In this document: piece by piece, positions 1 to 10,112 of the stretch
How positions within the stretch are numbered: position 1 is the stretch's first letter
Layout: every line of letters starts with the position of its first letter
Source: Steinernema hermaphroditum
Lineage: Eukaryota; Nematoda; Chromadorea; Rhabditida; Steinernematidae
Direction of reading: 5' to 3'
DNA length: 64,000 nucleotides
Assembly: GCA_030435675.1 (NCBI GenBank)
Contig: CM059624.1
Span: forward strand, 7,712,769 to 7,776,768
The notes under the pieces: model-generated
The model's input: only the letters and a program-made list of their open reading frames with translations
Told to the model about the DNA's origin: nothing
Databases searched by the model: none
Program-made: the position numbers and the translations under genes

Positions 1-358
1 CAGACTCTACTACGTCTCCCGTTCGGAACAAAGCGGTCGAATGACCCTCGAGGTTCGGGGTGAAGATCTGACTTTGTATGTGAATAAATAGATATCCCGC
101 AACGATCTCCGTTTCGGCCATAGTGATGGGTACTGTAGTCTGTACGAGTGGACTTTGGCATCGCGCTTCGATAGCCCTTCTGTATTCGGCGGCGGCGCTC
201 CAGCAGAGGAACGGCCTCCTCTGCTGAATCGACGCTTTTCGTCTTCCAAGGGAAAACAGTCTTCTTCGCTGCGTGCGTTCCTCGATGTTTCCCTCTGTTT
301 ACAGTACGCGTCTTGCTGTATCTTCGCTTCCCCACTTGACATTCGTGTTCTCTTTCAG

Positions 359-1128
359 ATGGAGCTGATCCGCAAGTACTGTTGCTGCATCGGCGAAGCG
401 AGCGACAGCGAAGACGAGCGGCAACTCATCGACGACGAGGAGGATGACTTCAACGTCATCATTGCGCGCCAGAATTCGACCAACCAGTGAGTTTCTCGTG
501 CTGACCCCGTTCACCTTCTTCTTGCAGATATGGGTCGAACGGAAGCCTCTCGGTGGACAACGGCATCGCGCCCTTCATGGCCTTCCCGACGCTGTCGGCG
601 CCTTCCACACAGAATGTGGAGAGCCAGGAGAACGAGGAGGCGACTATGCTGGACTCTATCCTCAATCAGACACAGCAGGTACTCGAACGGCGCTCGGAGA
701 AATCAAACGTGCTCGATTCCAGAACATAATCGACGTGTCGAACATGGCCGACAACTCGGGTATCAACAACGCCGACTACGCGAACCGGGCGCGGCTCTAC
801 AACGACATGGTGCGGAAACACGACCACAACGCCACACAGAAGATGGCTAGCGCCTCGGCGAACGGAAGTGCGTCACCTCTTTCCGTCCACTGAAACATTG
901 CCACTTTTAGGCGAATCGAAGGCGCCGATTGGAATCCTGAACGACGTCGGCAACCTGGTCACCGACATGCTCTCGCGACCGCCGCTGCCTCCGTCGGCGA
1001 TCGACGAAGCGAAGACGCTGGCGACGAAGGCTGCCGACGCCGTGAAAGAGGGGATCAAGGTGAAGAACACGGAAGAGCTGGTTGTGTACATGTCCATGGA
1101 GGACGCCCCTCGCAGCCAGGCTCCCTAA
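359..1128 (+). CDS. LAMTOR1/p18-like Ragulator subunit
   Basis: Four exons (359-486, 528-678, 723-867, 911-1128) give a 213-aa protein. The family anchors the Ragulator complex to late endosome/lysosome membranes and recruits Rag GTPases and mTORC1. Support: an acidic segment after an N-terminal Cys cluster (YCCCIGE), the conserved NIIDVS block near residue 94, the NRARLYNDMV helix, and a C-terminal EELVVYM resembling the EELVV end of mammalian LAMTOR1. The ATG directly follows CTCTTTCAG, a good trans-splice acceptor, so I take it as the start. Oddity: the protein starts MELIRKYCCC, so the N-myristoylation Gly2 of the family is absent, although Cys residues that could be palmitoylated remain. 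An upstream exon supplying MG cannot be excluded. The C-terminus is longer than in vertebrates. Confidence 0.82.
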
Positions 1129-1560
1129 TACTGGTCCTCTCTCTACCGCTATCCACTACGAAACTGTCATATGTTGTTATGCCGAAAGCCACGGTTCTAG
1201 ATTTTTATTTGTAAATATTCTTCACATAAACGCCTTCACAGTTAGCTTTGCTGGGTCATGCTAGAAATGATGCAGGAGAAGTATTAGGGTGCCACTAGGA
1301 CTCTGCAGCTGTTGCCCAGAAGGGCTCTACCGAAACCTCTGGGCTGTGAAGGCGAACTCCGGGGTGGTTTGGACTTATGGAAGGCGTTAATGAGCTTGAT
1401 TGTTTATGCGAACCACTTTATGTGAAGAATCGGGTAGTTGGCGCCTCAAGGTCGCCACCGAGACACAGTTACCGAATGCCCCCGCGACACCATTTCTGCA
1501 TCGCGAGGAGCGCTGTTTTTCCTTCGGCTGATCAGCGGTAATCGCCAAAAAGGACCCGAA
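1129..1560. other. Intergenic region between two + strand genes
   Basis: It holds the LAMTOR1 3' UTR and the upstream region of the ground-like gene. No AATAAA is seen; an AT-rich stretch lies near 1200-1215. An acceptor-like CAG near 1536 precedes the next ATG. The 433-bp gap would allow an operon, but nothing here proves one. Confidence 0.4.
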
Positions 1561-3273
1561 ATGCGATTGGTCTCGCTGAGCGCCATCCTGGCCTTGCTCG
1601 TCGGCCCCTCCGCGGCCACTTTCCTCTCCATGAGCGCGGGACCCACCTGCTGCTGCGGCTGCGAGTCCAACTGTCCCCCTCAGGTGAGCCTCTGTGGTTT
1701 CAGGTTGACGGATCCTCCGAATTCCAGGCCCCCACGTGCCCTCCCCCGCAGAATCCGTGTCCGGCGACGAGTTACTGGTTCGGGCAGCAGTATCAGAGGT
1801 GTAGCTCCTTCAACGGCGGCGGCAGCGGCGGTGTCGGTGAGCTCGCTCCTCTCGATTCTCCACCCTCGCTTTCAGCCTGGCGACAGCCCTACAGCGAATT
1901 CGTCTCCTCCGGAGGCCTACAGCCCTCCTACAACTCCTTCTCTCCGGGCTTCTCGGCCCCTGCCTCTCCTTCCGCCTCCTTCCAGCAGGACTTCAACGGC
2001 GGCAACTACATTTATCAGGGCGCCGTCTCCACTGCCGCGCCTTTCTTCTCCGACGCGCACTCCTACAACTCCGCCCCGGCTCCTGCTGCCCCTCCCGCCG
2101 CCTCAGAATCCTTCCCGGCGGCCCCCTCGCCCGACTACGCCTCTCCCGCCGCCTCGTTGGACCCGTCTCCCCCGGCGTCTTCAGATCTCCACGAGGTGGA
2201 GCCTGCGCTGATCCGCGATTCAGAATCTCTGGTCGAGAACCACTACGACCAGTTCGACAATCCCACGGACCGCTCGCCCCAGGTGATCGCTATCCAGAAG
2301 ACGATCCACGTGGCGACGCCACCCCTCAACTTCTCGGACTACGACGGCGACTACGTCGACGTCGACGCCCTCCCGAAGCACAAGATCGACCACGAGTCCA
2401 ACCAGCTGCAGACGAGCGAAACCACCGAGGCGACCGAAGACATGCGTTTCGTGGACTCCGACATCCTCACAACGACGGCGTTTCCCCCGAAGGTGACGCG
2501 GAAGACGAAGTTCCTCGTCTCAAAGAACAAGTCAGTGGATCCGGAGATGGTGCGGATCGGGCGCGTCCTCGGGGAGATAGAGACGATGCTCGAGATGGTG
2601 AAGAAGGAGATGGAGATCGACGTCTACGACGAGGACCCTCCGCAGCTGCCAAAGGACGACGACGACGACGCGGCGAAGCGTTTCTTCGCCGGAGACTACG
2701 TCGACGACGCCGACTTCGTCAACATCCTAGACCAGGAGGACACGGACATCGAGGAGGCGTCGACGACATCGACGAGCACCTCGACGACGACGCATCCTAG
2801 CGAAGTGCAGCCGAGCAGGAACCTGACCATGCAGGAGATCATCGAGAACCTCCGCATGCAACACCTCCGAGCGGAGCGGAGGAGGAAGTTCATAGAGACG
2901 GTGAGTGCCCCGTCCACCGCGTTTCTAAGCCTTCTTCCAGCTGGAGGCGCGAGTCCTAGCTGAGCAAAGGGTGCCGCGACTTCGGAGGGCCGTCCTTCCC
3001 CTGACTCGTACGAACGGGACTGTCGGAGGGGAGGACATCCACTGCAACAGCAATGATCTCAAGGAGATCATCAACAGGGAGATCGTCGATGTCTTCGACT
3101 CGGCGAGCGCAAAGAGGAAAATCCAGAAGGCGGCAGAGGAGCAGCTGAAGGGCATCTTCAACGTCATCTGCAGCAACTCCGAGTTTTCCTTCGTCATCAA
3201 CAGTGCCCTTTTCTGTGAATCGGGTAACGGGAAAGTGGCGTGTTTCGCCTTTCTCGAACCGGGTTCCGTATGA
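1561..3273 (+). CDS. Ground-like (GRL) domain secreted protein
   Basis: Exons 1561-1683, 1728-2900 and 2941-3273 give a 542-aa secreted protein. It has an N-terminal signal peptide (MRLVSLSAILALLVGPSAAT) followed by a Cys-rich patch (CCCGCESNC), a long Pro/Ser/Ala-rich then acidic low-complexity middle, and a C-terminal ground-like domain. That domain starts at HCNSNDLKEII and contains KRKIQKAAEE, FNVICSNSEFSFVI and ALFC. Ground-like proteins are a nematode hedgehog-related family secreted by epidermis and glia and linked to cuticle and apical matrix. A 39-nt GT-AG segment inside exon 2 (around 1837-1875) is a multiple of three, so it could be spliced out or retained without a frame change. 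The family call rests on the C-terminal domain and the N-terminal CCCGC signature. Confidence 0.85.
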
Positions 3274-3584
3274 CCAAAAAAGATTTAATAATAAAAAAAA
3301 ACACTTCAAGACCGGCCCTAGGCGATCGGCGAAGATCACAACGCTTCTTGAACCGGACGATTCTCTTGTGCAGACGCGAAGATCGACCGGCAGTGTCATT
3401 CATTTGCAAACACGAGGGAGATGCTGTCTGGCAGACGCGTTGTCTCTGTCTACATATTCAAGTACAGTAATCTGAACTGGTCGCCGCTGAACGGAGATAT
3501 AAGCTTATTTGCATTTATTCACTTTTCATTTCTGGTACGGTAGGTGCCACTTCTGGAGAATCAACCCAACTAGAGGGAAATATT

Positions 3585-4638
3585 TCATACGGAGCTTCTG
3601 GCGTACGCCGTCTCGTGATCGTGACGCCTTCTCGGACACGGACAGTACTGCAAGTGGCCATCAGAAGATGAACGCGGTGCAGAACTCACGAAAGCGTCGG
3701 GTCCTGGCAGACCGGGTAGTCCAGCAGCCCCTTCAGATCCCCGGACTCCTCTCGATCCGTCGAATCCGGGATTTCCCGGAGGACCTTTGAGTCCTGGCGC
3801 GCCGTCGACACCTCGGTCGCCGTCATCTCCGGGCAGTCCCTGTGCTCCCTGTAGACCGTTGAGCCCTCGCGGCCCCGGAATGCCCTTCAGGAGCTTCCCA
3901 TCCACTCCGCGGAGTCCCTTTTCTCCGGGAATACCCGGGTGACCGGGCAGGCCTGGCGCCCCGAGCTCGCCACTATTTCCAGGCGCTCCGTCGCGGCCGC
4001 CTTGGCCTGGCGGTCCTTGAGCTCCCTTCATGCCACGCATTCCTATAGGTCCCCGAGCTCCTGGGAGGCCTGGTTCGCCTTGCGGACAGTGGAAACAGTC
4101 GGCGAACATCTGAACGTTCGCCGATTCGCTCTGCTCGTCGTTGCCGGGGTGTCCGGAGGGGCCGTCGACGCCGCTGAGTCCGGGAATGCCCGGCGTCCCC
4201 TTGGGACCGCGAGGTCCCCGAGGACAGTTATTCTCGGTGACACAATCTAAAGAGTCCTGAGGTGGTGGTGTCGGCAGAAGGACATACTGCAGAGATCGGG
4301 AGGTCTGATGGAAGGCGGCGCCGTCTTCGTGGTCGCCTCGACGGCCAAGTTCGGGAAGAACGTCTGGAACTTCTCGTAGTAGCTCTGTCGCTTTCCTCGG
4401 GACTTTGCGCGCGAAGAGAGCTGGATCAGCTCATTCCAGAGGCCGTCGGAATCACTCTGGGAAAAGAGAGGAATGAAGATGGTTCCTTGTAACCCACTTT
4501 GAGGAGCATTATCTCGGAGTCCAACTCGCTCCAGATCGAGGAGACTTCGGTTTGGAGGTCGGCAAAGGCGACAAATACCAGAAGAAGGGCGACACCGACG
4601 GCACCGGAGAGAAGGATCAGTGCTGAGTCTTTGCCCAT
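3585..4638 (-). CDS. Cuticle collagen
   Basis: Four exons on the minus strand (4638-4498, 4456-4288, 4246-3690, 3647-3585) encode 309 aa. The order is typical of nematode cuticle collagens: an N-terminal hydrophobic anchor (ALILLSGAVGVALLLVFVAF), a col-cuticle-N region with WSELDSEI, a furin-like site RGKRQ near residue 72, a Cys cluster (CNCVTENNC), then interrupted Gly-X-Y blocks separated by CFHC, and the characteristic C-terminal tail GPDAFYCPCP. The last intron (3648-3689) is required to create that tail; reading through gives a different end. Such proteins trimerise, are secreted by the hypodermis and are cross-linked in the cuticle. A TATA element sits about 39 bp upstream of the ATG, unlike the trans-spliced genes nearby. 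Confidence 0.93.
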
Positions 4639-4676
4639 GGCGGAGCGAGAGGAATGAAGGGACAGAGTGAGGCCGC

Positions 4677-4684
4677 CTTTATAG
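4677..4684 (-). promoter_or_regulatory. TATA box of the collagen gene
   Basis: CTATAAAG on the minus strand lies 39 bp upstream of the collagen ATG, followed by a pyrimidine-rich leader with no AG acceptor next to the ATG. This fits a strong moult-phased promoter with a short 5' UTR. Confidence 0.65.
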
Positions 4685-4843
4685 ATGCACAGCACGAATG
4701 GAGATTTGGGTCGCTCCTCCCGCTGTTTTACGACTTTCGCCATTCCACTAATCATGCAAATGAGAAAACCCTCCTCAGGTGATTCCTTCGTTCGATTTAG
4801 GACGACACACGTTTTGAACTATTTATTAACATTCCTGGACTAC

Positions 4844-5262
4844 TCAAAGTGGTATCAAAGCGTCGACATTGGTGAATCGAGATTTGTCGTTCGCAAAAGC
4901 GGGGAAATCGCTAGGAGACGGTCGATTCTCAAGTTTGATACCGTAGGTCGACCAATCGATCTTCTGCATCTTCATATCATCGGCGGGCTGGCCGTATACT
5001 TCCCTGAAATGGCCAGATGATTTTATGGAGGGACCCTGGAACTCACCTGGTGGGCCGGAAGATGTGATCAACAGCGACGCGACCCTGAAATCCGGCAGGC
5101 GCCAGTGAAAATCCATTATAGAAAGCTCACTTTTTGGTCGTTGTCGGTTTCGGCGGCAGCGAGCTGGTCAGGATCCTGCACACCGAAGCAAATTGGCCTC
5201 AACCCGGCGTTTGGGACTCCTCGTTCTTGATCGTGAAATTCAGCGGACGCGCAGCAACCCAT
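4844..5262 (-). CDS. Small dual-acylation-motif protein, unknown
   Basis: Exons 5262-5131, 5084-5047 and 5003-4844 encode 109 aa. I do not recognise the family. The protein begins MGCCASAE, a textbook N-myristoylation (Gly2) plus palmitoylation (Cys3, Cys4) signal. There is no signal peptide or transmembrane segment. The C-terminal half is hydrophilic (WSTYGIKLENRPSPSDFPAF). Both introns have GT-AG ends and the frame closes, so coding status is well supported. GGTCCAG ends one base before the ATG and could be a trans-splice acceptor. A cytoplasmic-face membrane protein is inferred; partner and function are unknown. An upstream in-frame extension exists but the MGCC start is more sensible. Confidence 0.72.
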
Positions 5263-5593
5263 GCTGGACCGACCGACTCCGAGGCGCTCACAAAATGAAA
5301 TGAGAAGGCTTGTGAGACTAGTCGCATGTCTGGGAGGTCGAGACGAGTTCCCCAAGCAGGGTTGCTGTATTTTTTTTTAAACGCCTTCACAACATTCTAG
5401 TATTCGTCTAGTTGGACCTGTGAGCTACCGTACCCCACATGTAGACGAGTGCGCCTTCCTCGATAGACTTCGAAGTGTCATACCTAATTGGAGTGTAAAC
5501 AAGCAGCAGGGAACAAGCCTTTGTAGCTCTCCTCCTCCCGATATCAGCTCGTTTCGGCCGATAACGCCACCGGAGATCGCGATTTCGAAGTTT
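5263..5593. other. Divergent intergenic region
   Basis: It lies between the MGCC protein gene (-) and the lectin gene (+) and probably holds both promoters. It contains a T-run near 5370 and one CTACCGTA motif near 5426. No gene is seen. Confidence 0.4.
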
Positions 5594-6977
5594 ATGGCGT
5601 CGACGCTTCCTCCGATGTCTCCTTCGGCGGCTCTCTCGCTTCTCCTCTTTGTCCACGGTTAGATCCCCATCTCCCTCTGCCAGGCTCCACGGGCACCTTT
5701 AGGAGTGTTCGGGCTGCAGCCCTGTCCGCCTGGGTGGAAGTTCCGGCCGGAGGACAGTGCGTGCTATTTCTTCGACCCCGAGAGGGCGCTCGACTGGAAG
5801 TCGGCGCGTGACTTCTGTCATCAGAAGGATGGCGGCGACCTCGTTTTTGTGGAGAACCAAGCCGAATATGATTTCGTCAGAGGTGGGGCCGTCTGCTGAA
5901 TGCACTCCTAACCTCCTCTCAGATCAAGTGATCACCTCCCAGCCCCTTTTCCTCACGTGGATCGGACTCCGCGGCGGCGCCTCTTCCTGGAGCAGCGGCA
6001 GTCCACTGAACTTCACGAGGTGGACGTCGTCCTCTGAGGCCTCGAGAAACGCCGCCTTCTGCTACGGTTGGCGCACTCTGCAACCTTCGGATGGCTGGAG
6101 GGGCGTTAATTGCCGCTATTCTCAGCCCTTTGTCTGCAAGCAACACTCCATCGCGTCCGCCTCAGGAGTTTTTAGCTGGCCCTCTAGCCGTTTTGTTCCA
6201 GATGCCCTCCGACGATCCAGAACGGAACCTCTGGAACTATCCAGAGCTCCAACTTCCCCTTGAACTACGACAATGATCTCTTCTGTACCTATAGCCTCTT
6301 CGCGCCAGAAGGTCATCGGATTCTCCTCAATTTTACTAGCTTCGAAACTCAATATCTCTACGACGTCGTGGAAGTCTTCGACGGCGAAGACGCCAACGCT
6401 CTCCTCCTGGGAAAGTGAGGCCAAACACTCCCTCCAACCCCACAACTTCTTTTCAGGATGCATGGAGCATTCCCCGACAAAACGGACTATGCCACTAGCG
6501 AAAACGCGGCGCTAGTCACCTTTCGCACGAATCCGACTGTGACCAAAACCGGATGGCAAGCAAATTGGAGTACTGCCAAGCTGGACAACCCAATCATTTG
6601 CTCCGGAGCAGAAGGAACTCTTCAGAGCCCCGACTATCCGGACAATTATCCCAATAACCTCGATCAGATCTACCGTATCACTGTAGACCACTCGATGGTC
6701 GTGCAACTGAACGTGACCGACTTCGTGACAGAGGATTTCGACTACCTACTGATCGCCGACGGTCCCAAACTCTCGGGAAAGTCGCTCGCAAAGTGAGTTG
6801 CGATAGCCTTGCACCTTTTACATCTAATATTACAGGTTGTCAGGGTCGCTCGCTGGTGAAACCCCAGTGATCTTCACCACTACACAGCCCGCTGCAAGCA
6901 TACGCTTCGTAACCGACGAGAGCAACGCCCGTCCGGCAAGAGGATGGAACATTCAGTGGCGAGCTGTACCGAAATAG
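5594..6977 (+). CDS. Secreted C-type lectin with two CUB domains
   Basis: Exons 5594-5657, 5703-5882, 5923-6154, 6202-6414, 6457-6792 and 6836-6977 encode about 388 aa. Domains in order: signal peptide (AALSLLLFVHG), a C-type lectin domain (from CPPGWKF to SQPFVCK, with WIGLRGG and the WRGVNC motif), a first CUB (NGTSGTIQSSNFPLNY; YDVVEVFDG) and a second CUB (CSGAEGTLQSPDYPDNYPNN; FDYLLIADG). No QPD/EPN-type Ca/sugar motif is evident, so carbohydrate binding is uncertain. This matches the large nematode clec family, many members of which respond to infection. The third intron has a poor donor: either GTCCGC at 6155 or a GC donor at 6140; both keep the frame. Confidence 0.85.
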
Positions 6978-7017
6978 ACAAATAAGCTAAAATTTATCAA
7001 ACACTTAAGATAAAAAT

Positions 7018-7790
7018 TTACGAAAGTTTTGGCAAACGGGCAACAAATTCAGGATCCTGCAACTCCTCCCTAATGACGTCGAGGCCTCCGAGGAGCTCTC
7101 CATCGAGATACAGCTGGGGGTAAGTGGGCCAGTTGCTGTAGGCCTTCAAACCCTGGCGCACCTCTTCATCGGAAAGAATGTCGAACGACGAGAAGTCGGC
7201 ATTCACGTTCTTCAGCAGCTCGATGGTTTGACGGCTGAATCCTAAATAGGCGTACGATTCAAAGTCATAAGCTCATGTTCACGAACCGCAGCGGGGTTGT
7301 TCGGGATTTCCCTTCATGAAGAGCGTTAAGCGGGCTTTGTTAATAAGGCGCTTAAGTCGATCATTCAAATCTTCTTTGGCAGCTGGTTCCCCTCCGTTGG
7401 ATTGACCCCCAGCAGTGGAAAGCTTCGGCAAACGGGCAACAAATTCAGGATCCTGCAACTCCTCTCTAATGACGTCGAGGCCTCCGAGGAGCTCTCCATC
7501 GAGATACAGCTGGGGGTAAGTGGGCCAGTTGCTGTAGGCCTTCAAACCCTGGCGCACCTCTTCATCGGAGAGAATGTCGAAAGACCAAAAATCGGCATTT
7601 GCGTTCTTCAAGAGTTCAATGGTTTGACGGCTGAATCCTAAAGCAGCACAAGATTAGGAGTGACTCCGTTGGGCTAGCATACCACAACGGGGTTGTTCGG
7701 GATTACCCTTCATAAAGAGAGTTAAGCGAGCTTTGTTGATAAGGCGCTTAAGGCGATCATTCAAATCTTCTTTGACAGCTGGTTCAGCTT
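7018..7790 (-). repeat. Tandem internal Grx module, near-identical copies
   Basis: The units 7018-7380 and 7424-7790 approximately each hold linker, start of Grx, intron and rest of Grx. Across about 217 bp of exon (7024-7241 versus 7429-7637) I count 14 mismatches, with one identical block of about 105 bp. The linker parts (7287-7380 and 7683-7790) are also highly similar. Confidence 0.85.
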
Positions 7791-8171
7791 CTTTGGATGC
7801 ACCACCAGCGAATGACTGTTTAGTGATGGCTTCGCGAAGTTCCACGGGATTGAATCCATTAACTTTTCCGACATCAACTCCGTTCTTGAAGATAACCACG
7901 GTCGGTGCGGCGGTGATCGCGTACTTCAGCGACACATCAGCAACTTCCTCGGCCTCAATTCGCGCAGCTTTGAACGAGCCTTTCATTTCTTTGAGATATT
8001 CAGCGAGAATTTCGTCGACACTGGAACACGATTCGGCCCACGAAGCGCCAAAGTGGACTGCTATGATTCTGAAGTCATTTGTGATTACCAGTATCTGAGG
8101 AGTTTCACGTACCCTTCATTTTTTATGAACTTCTCGAAGTCTTTCGTGTTATTCAATTGCACCAAAGTCAT
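7018..8171 (-). CDS. Glutaredoxin-3 / PICOT (monothiol)
   Basis: Exons 8171-8113, 8068-7683, 7637-7287 and 7241-7018 encode 339 aa, matching the usual 330-340. The order is a thioredoxin-like domain (WAESC in place of WCGPC) and two monothiol Grx domains, each with CGFS spanning an intron and a WPTYPQLY block. Grx3 carries a bridging 2Fe-2S cluster with BolA-type partners and works in cytosolic iron-sulfur protein and iron homeostasis. The ATG follows CATTTCAGACGGAAA, a trans-splice acceptor. Both Grx introns fall between CG and FS at the same phase. The two Grx modules are nearly identical in DNA, which is unusual (see findings). The gene ends only 40 bp from the convergent lectin gene. Confidence 0.95.
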
Positions 8172-8901
8172 TTTCCGTCTGAAATGCAAAGGGATTAGAG
8201 CCGATCATAATAGCGCAACAAATGACCAACGCGAAGCGTTCACAACAAAAAGACGAGATGAGGATTTACCCAACATTACGCATTTAAGATCTGTTCAAAA
8301 GAGTTGTTTGTTTTTTGAACAGCGTAAAATTGCAAGTGTATCTTTCGACTTCTACTTGATTTTCGCAAAAAAAATATACAGCCCTCTCGAATAATTTCAT
8401 CCACACCAGTTCGGAAAGCCCGAATGTACACATTTATCAAAGAATTGTGTTACTTTCCGATTCGAATTCTTTACTAATTTTTCACTGAAAGTCACAAGAT
8501 CTACAAAAGGCGAGCACAAAAAAAATTCGCCAGAGACGAGGTGATTCGAATGAGATGGGCCGCACCAGGAATCCGCCCGGAAACCACCCGCCGCGAATCC
8601 TCGGAGAATCGGACCGCTTCGCGCTTCGGAAGTGTCTCGAAGTGTCCAACTTCTGTCTGCACGATTTTCGTTTCAAAAGACGCCGCGACCGGCCGCACAC
8701 AGAGGCGATGAGCGGCGCCCGAGCGGTTCGCTCTCTCCTTTGTCTGCCAGCAGTTGGCCTCTCGCTGGCGCATAACTGTGGAATTTATAATCAAATCACA
8801 GCTCCATTCGACCTTCGCGTTTTGGCGCGTTAATCGGTCCTCTCTGCGCTACTCGCACCTTCCGCTCTTATCGCTTCAGGGAGAACGGCTGCATCGAGGC
8901 C
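8172..8901. other. Divergent intergenic region, Grx3 and rap-2
   Basis: About 730 bp holds the promoters of both genes. It is AT-rich near 8280-8480. A CTTCAG acceptor at about 8880 precedes the Rap2 ATG. No gene is seen. Confidence 0.4.
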
Positions 8902-9589
8902 ATGAGAGAATTCAAAGTCGTCGTTCTCGGAAGCGGCGGCGTAGGTAAGACGACTGACCACCCTGTGATCACGAGCTTATAGCGTTTATTTCCCAGGGAA
9001 GTCGGCACTGACAGTGCAATTTGTGTCCAATACTTTCATCGAGAAGTATGATCCTACGATCGAAGACTTCTACCGCAAGGAGATTGAAGTAAATCATCGG
9101 ATGCCTCTTCGTGTTCTGACGTCCTTTTAGATTGACGGTCAGCCGTGCGTCCTGGAGATCCTGGATACCGCCGGAACTGAGCAATTCGCTTCAATGCGCG
9201 ATCTCTACATAAAGAACGGCCAAGGCTTTGTCGTTGTTTACTCGATCACAAGCCAACAGACTTTCCACGACATCAAAAGCATGCGGGATCAGATCGTCAG
9301 AGTGAAGGCATGCATCAAGCTTTGTTTACCAACCCACAAAGAGCTCTTTTAGGGAACAGAGCATGTGCCCATACTCCTGGTGGGCAACAAATGCGACCTA
9401 CAGCACCAGCGCCAGGTGAGACACGAGGACGGTCTTGCGCTGGCCGAGTACTGGAGCTCCCCATTCGTGGAGTGCTCTGCAAAGAACTCACAAAACGTGA
9501 ACACAGTATTCAGCGAAATTGTGCGGGAGATGTTCGCCTCGAAGCGCAACCTACAGAAGCAGAATTCGGGTTGCTGCAGCATCTCGTAG
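8902..9589 (+). CDS. rap-2: Rap2-type small GTPase
   Basis: Exons 8902-8944, 8997-9088, 9131-9307 and 9353-9589 encode 182 aa. G-motifs: P-loop GSGGVGKS, effector [21 protein letters not shown] and ECSAK. The N-terminus [10 protein letters not shown] and the [14 protein letters not shown] block are Rap2-like. The C-terminus GCCSIS has a CSIS CAAX box with a second Cys for palmitoylation, so membrane attachment is expected. Rap2 acts in cytoskeletal and synaptic signalling. Intron 3 starts GC (AAG|GCATGC at 9305-9313). The nearest GT donor would delete the conserved Val-Lys of RVKG, so a GC-AG intron is the better reading. The 3' UTR is about 420 bp, with AATAAA at 10003. Confidence 0.95.
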
Positions 9590-10002
9590 CTTCCGCAAAG
9601 GTAACGCGCGTCCAGCACATAAACGTCCGTATTTCATCAGCTTTCAGCTGCTCAAGACGTTCTGTTTACCATCTGAGAGATTTTATGCGCTTTTGCTCAC
9701 ATCTTGTTCTTTTACACATGTTCCTCCCTCACTTTGGGTGCTCTCGTTGTTGTTCATTATCTTTTGTCCTATTCTTCTCATGTATTCAGCGTGCTAAGTA
9801 CTATACGGTTCCTCCTCTCCCCTACTTTGTCCTCCGCATCACTGCTGCTCGTAAGCCTACGATTCTATGGATATTTTGTATTTATTATGTACAGAATCCT
9901 TGCGTCCACACAGTTCACTTCTTTTTTGCATTTAGGGGCCTTCTGTTTCAATGTCGAAATTCCACCGAGGTCAGTCACCTCATTGTGTTGCACAAAGTTG
10001 AC

Positions 10003-10008
10003 AATAAA
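10003..10008 (+). other. Poly(A) signal for rap-2
   Basis: AATAAA on the plus strand, about 414 bp after the Rap2 stop and before the 3' end of the convergent Mediator gene. No other perfect hexamer was noticed in between. Confidence 0.5.
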
Positions 10009-10112
10009 GACGCTAAGACAAGCTGAATGCTCTTGAGAGGATTTGTTTAAACATATGATACAACCGAAGGAAAAGAAAGAAATATTTTGGCGGAGATTCA
10101 AATGGAAAGGAG

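Noticed and set aside
155..358. Upstream in-frame extension of LAMTOR1
   Set aside because: TTTCAG directly before the ATG at 359 marks a trans-splice leader site; the upstream stretch looks non-coding.
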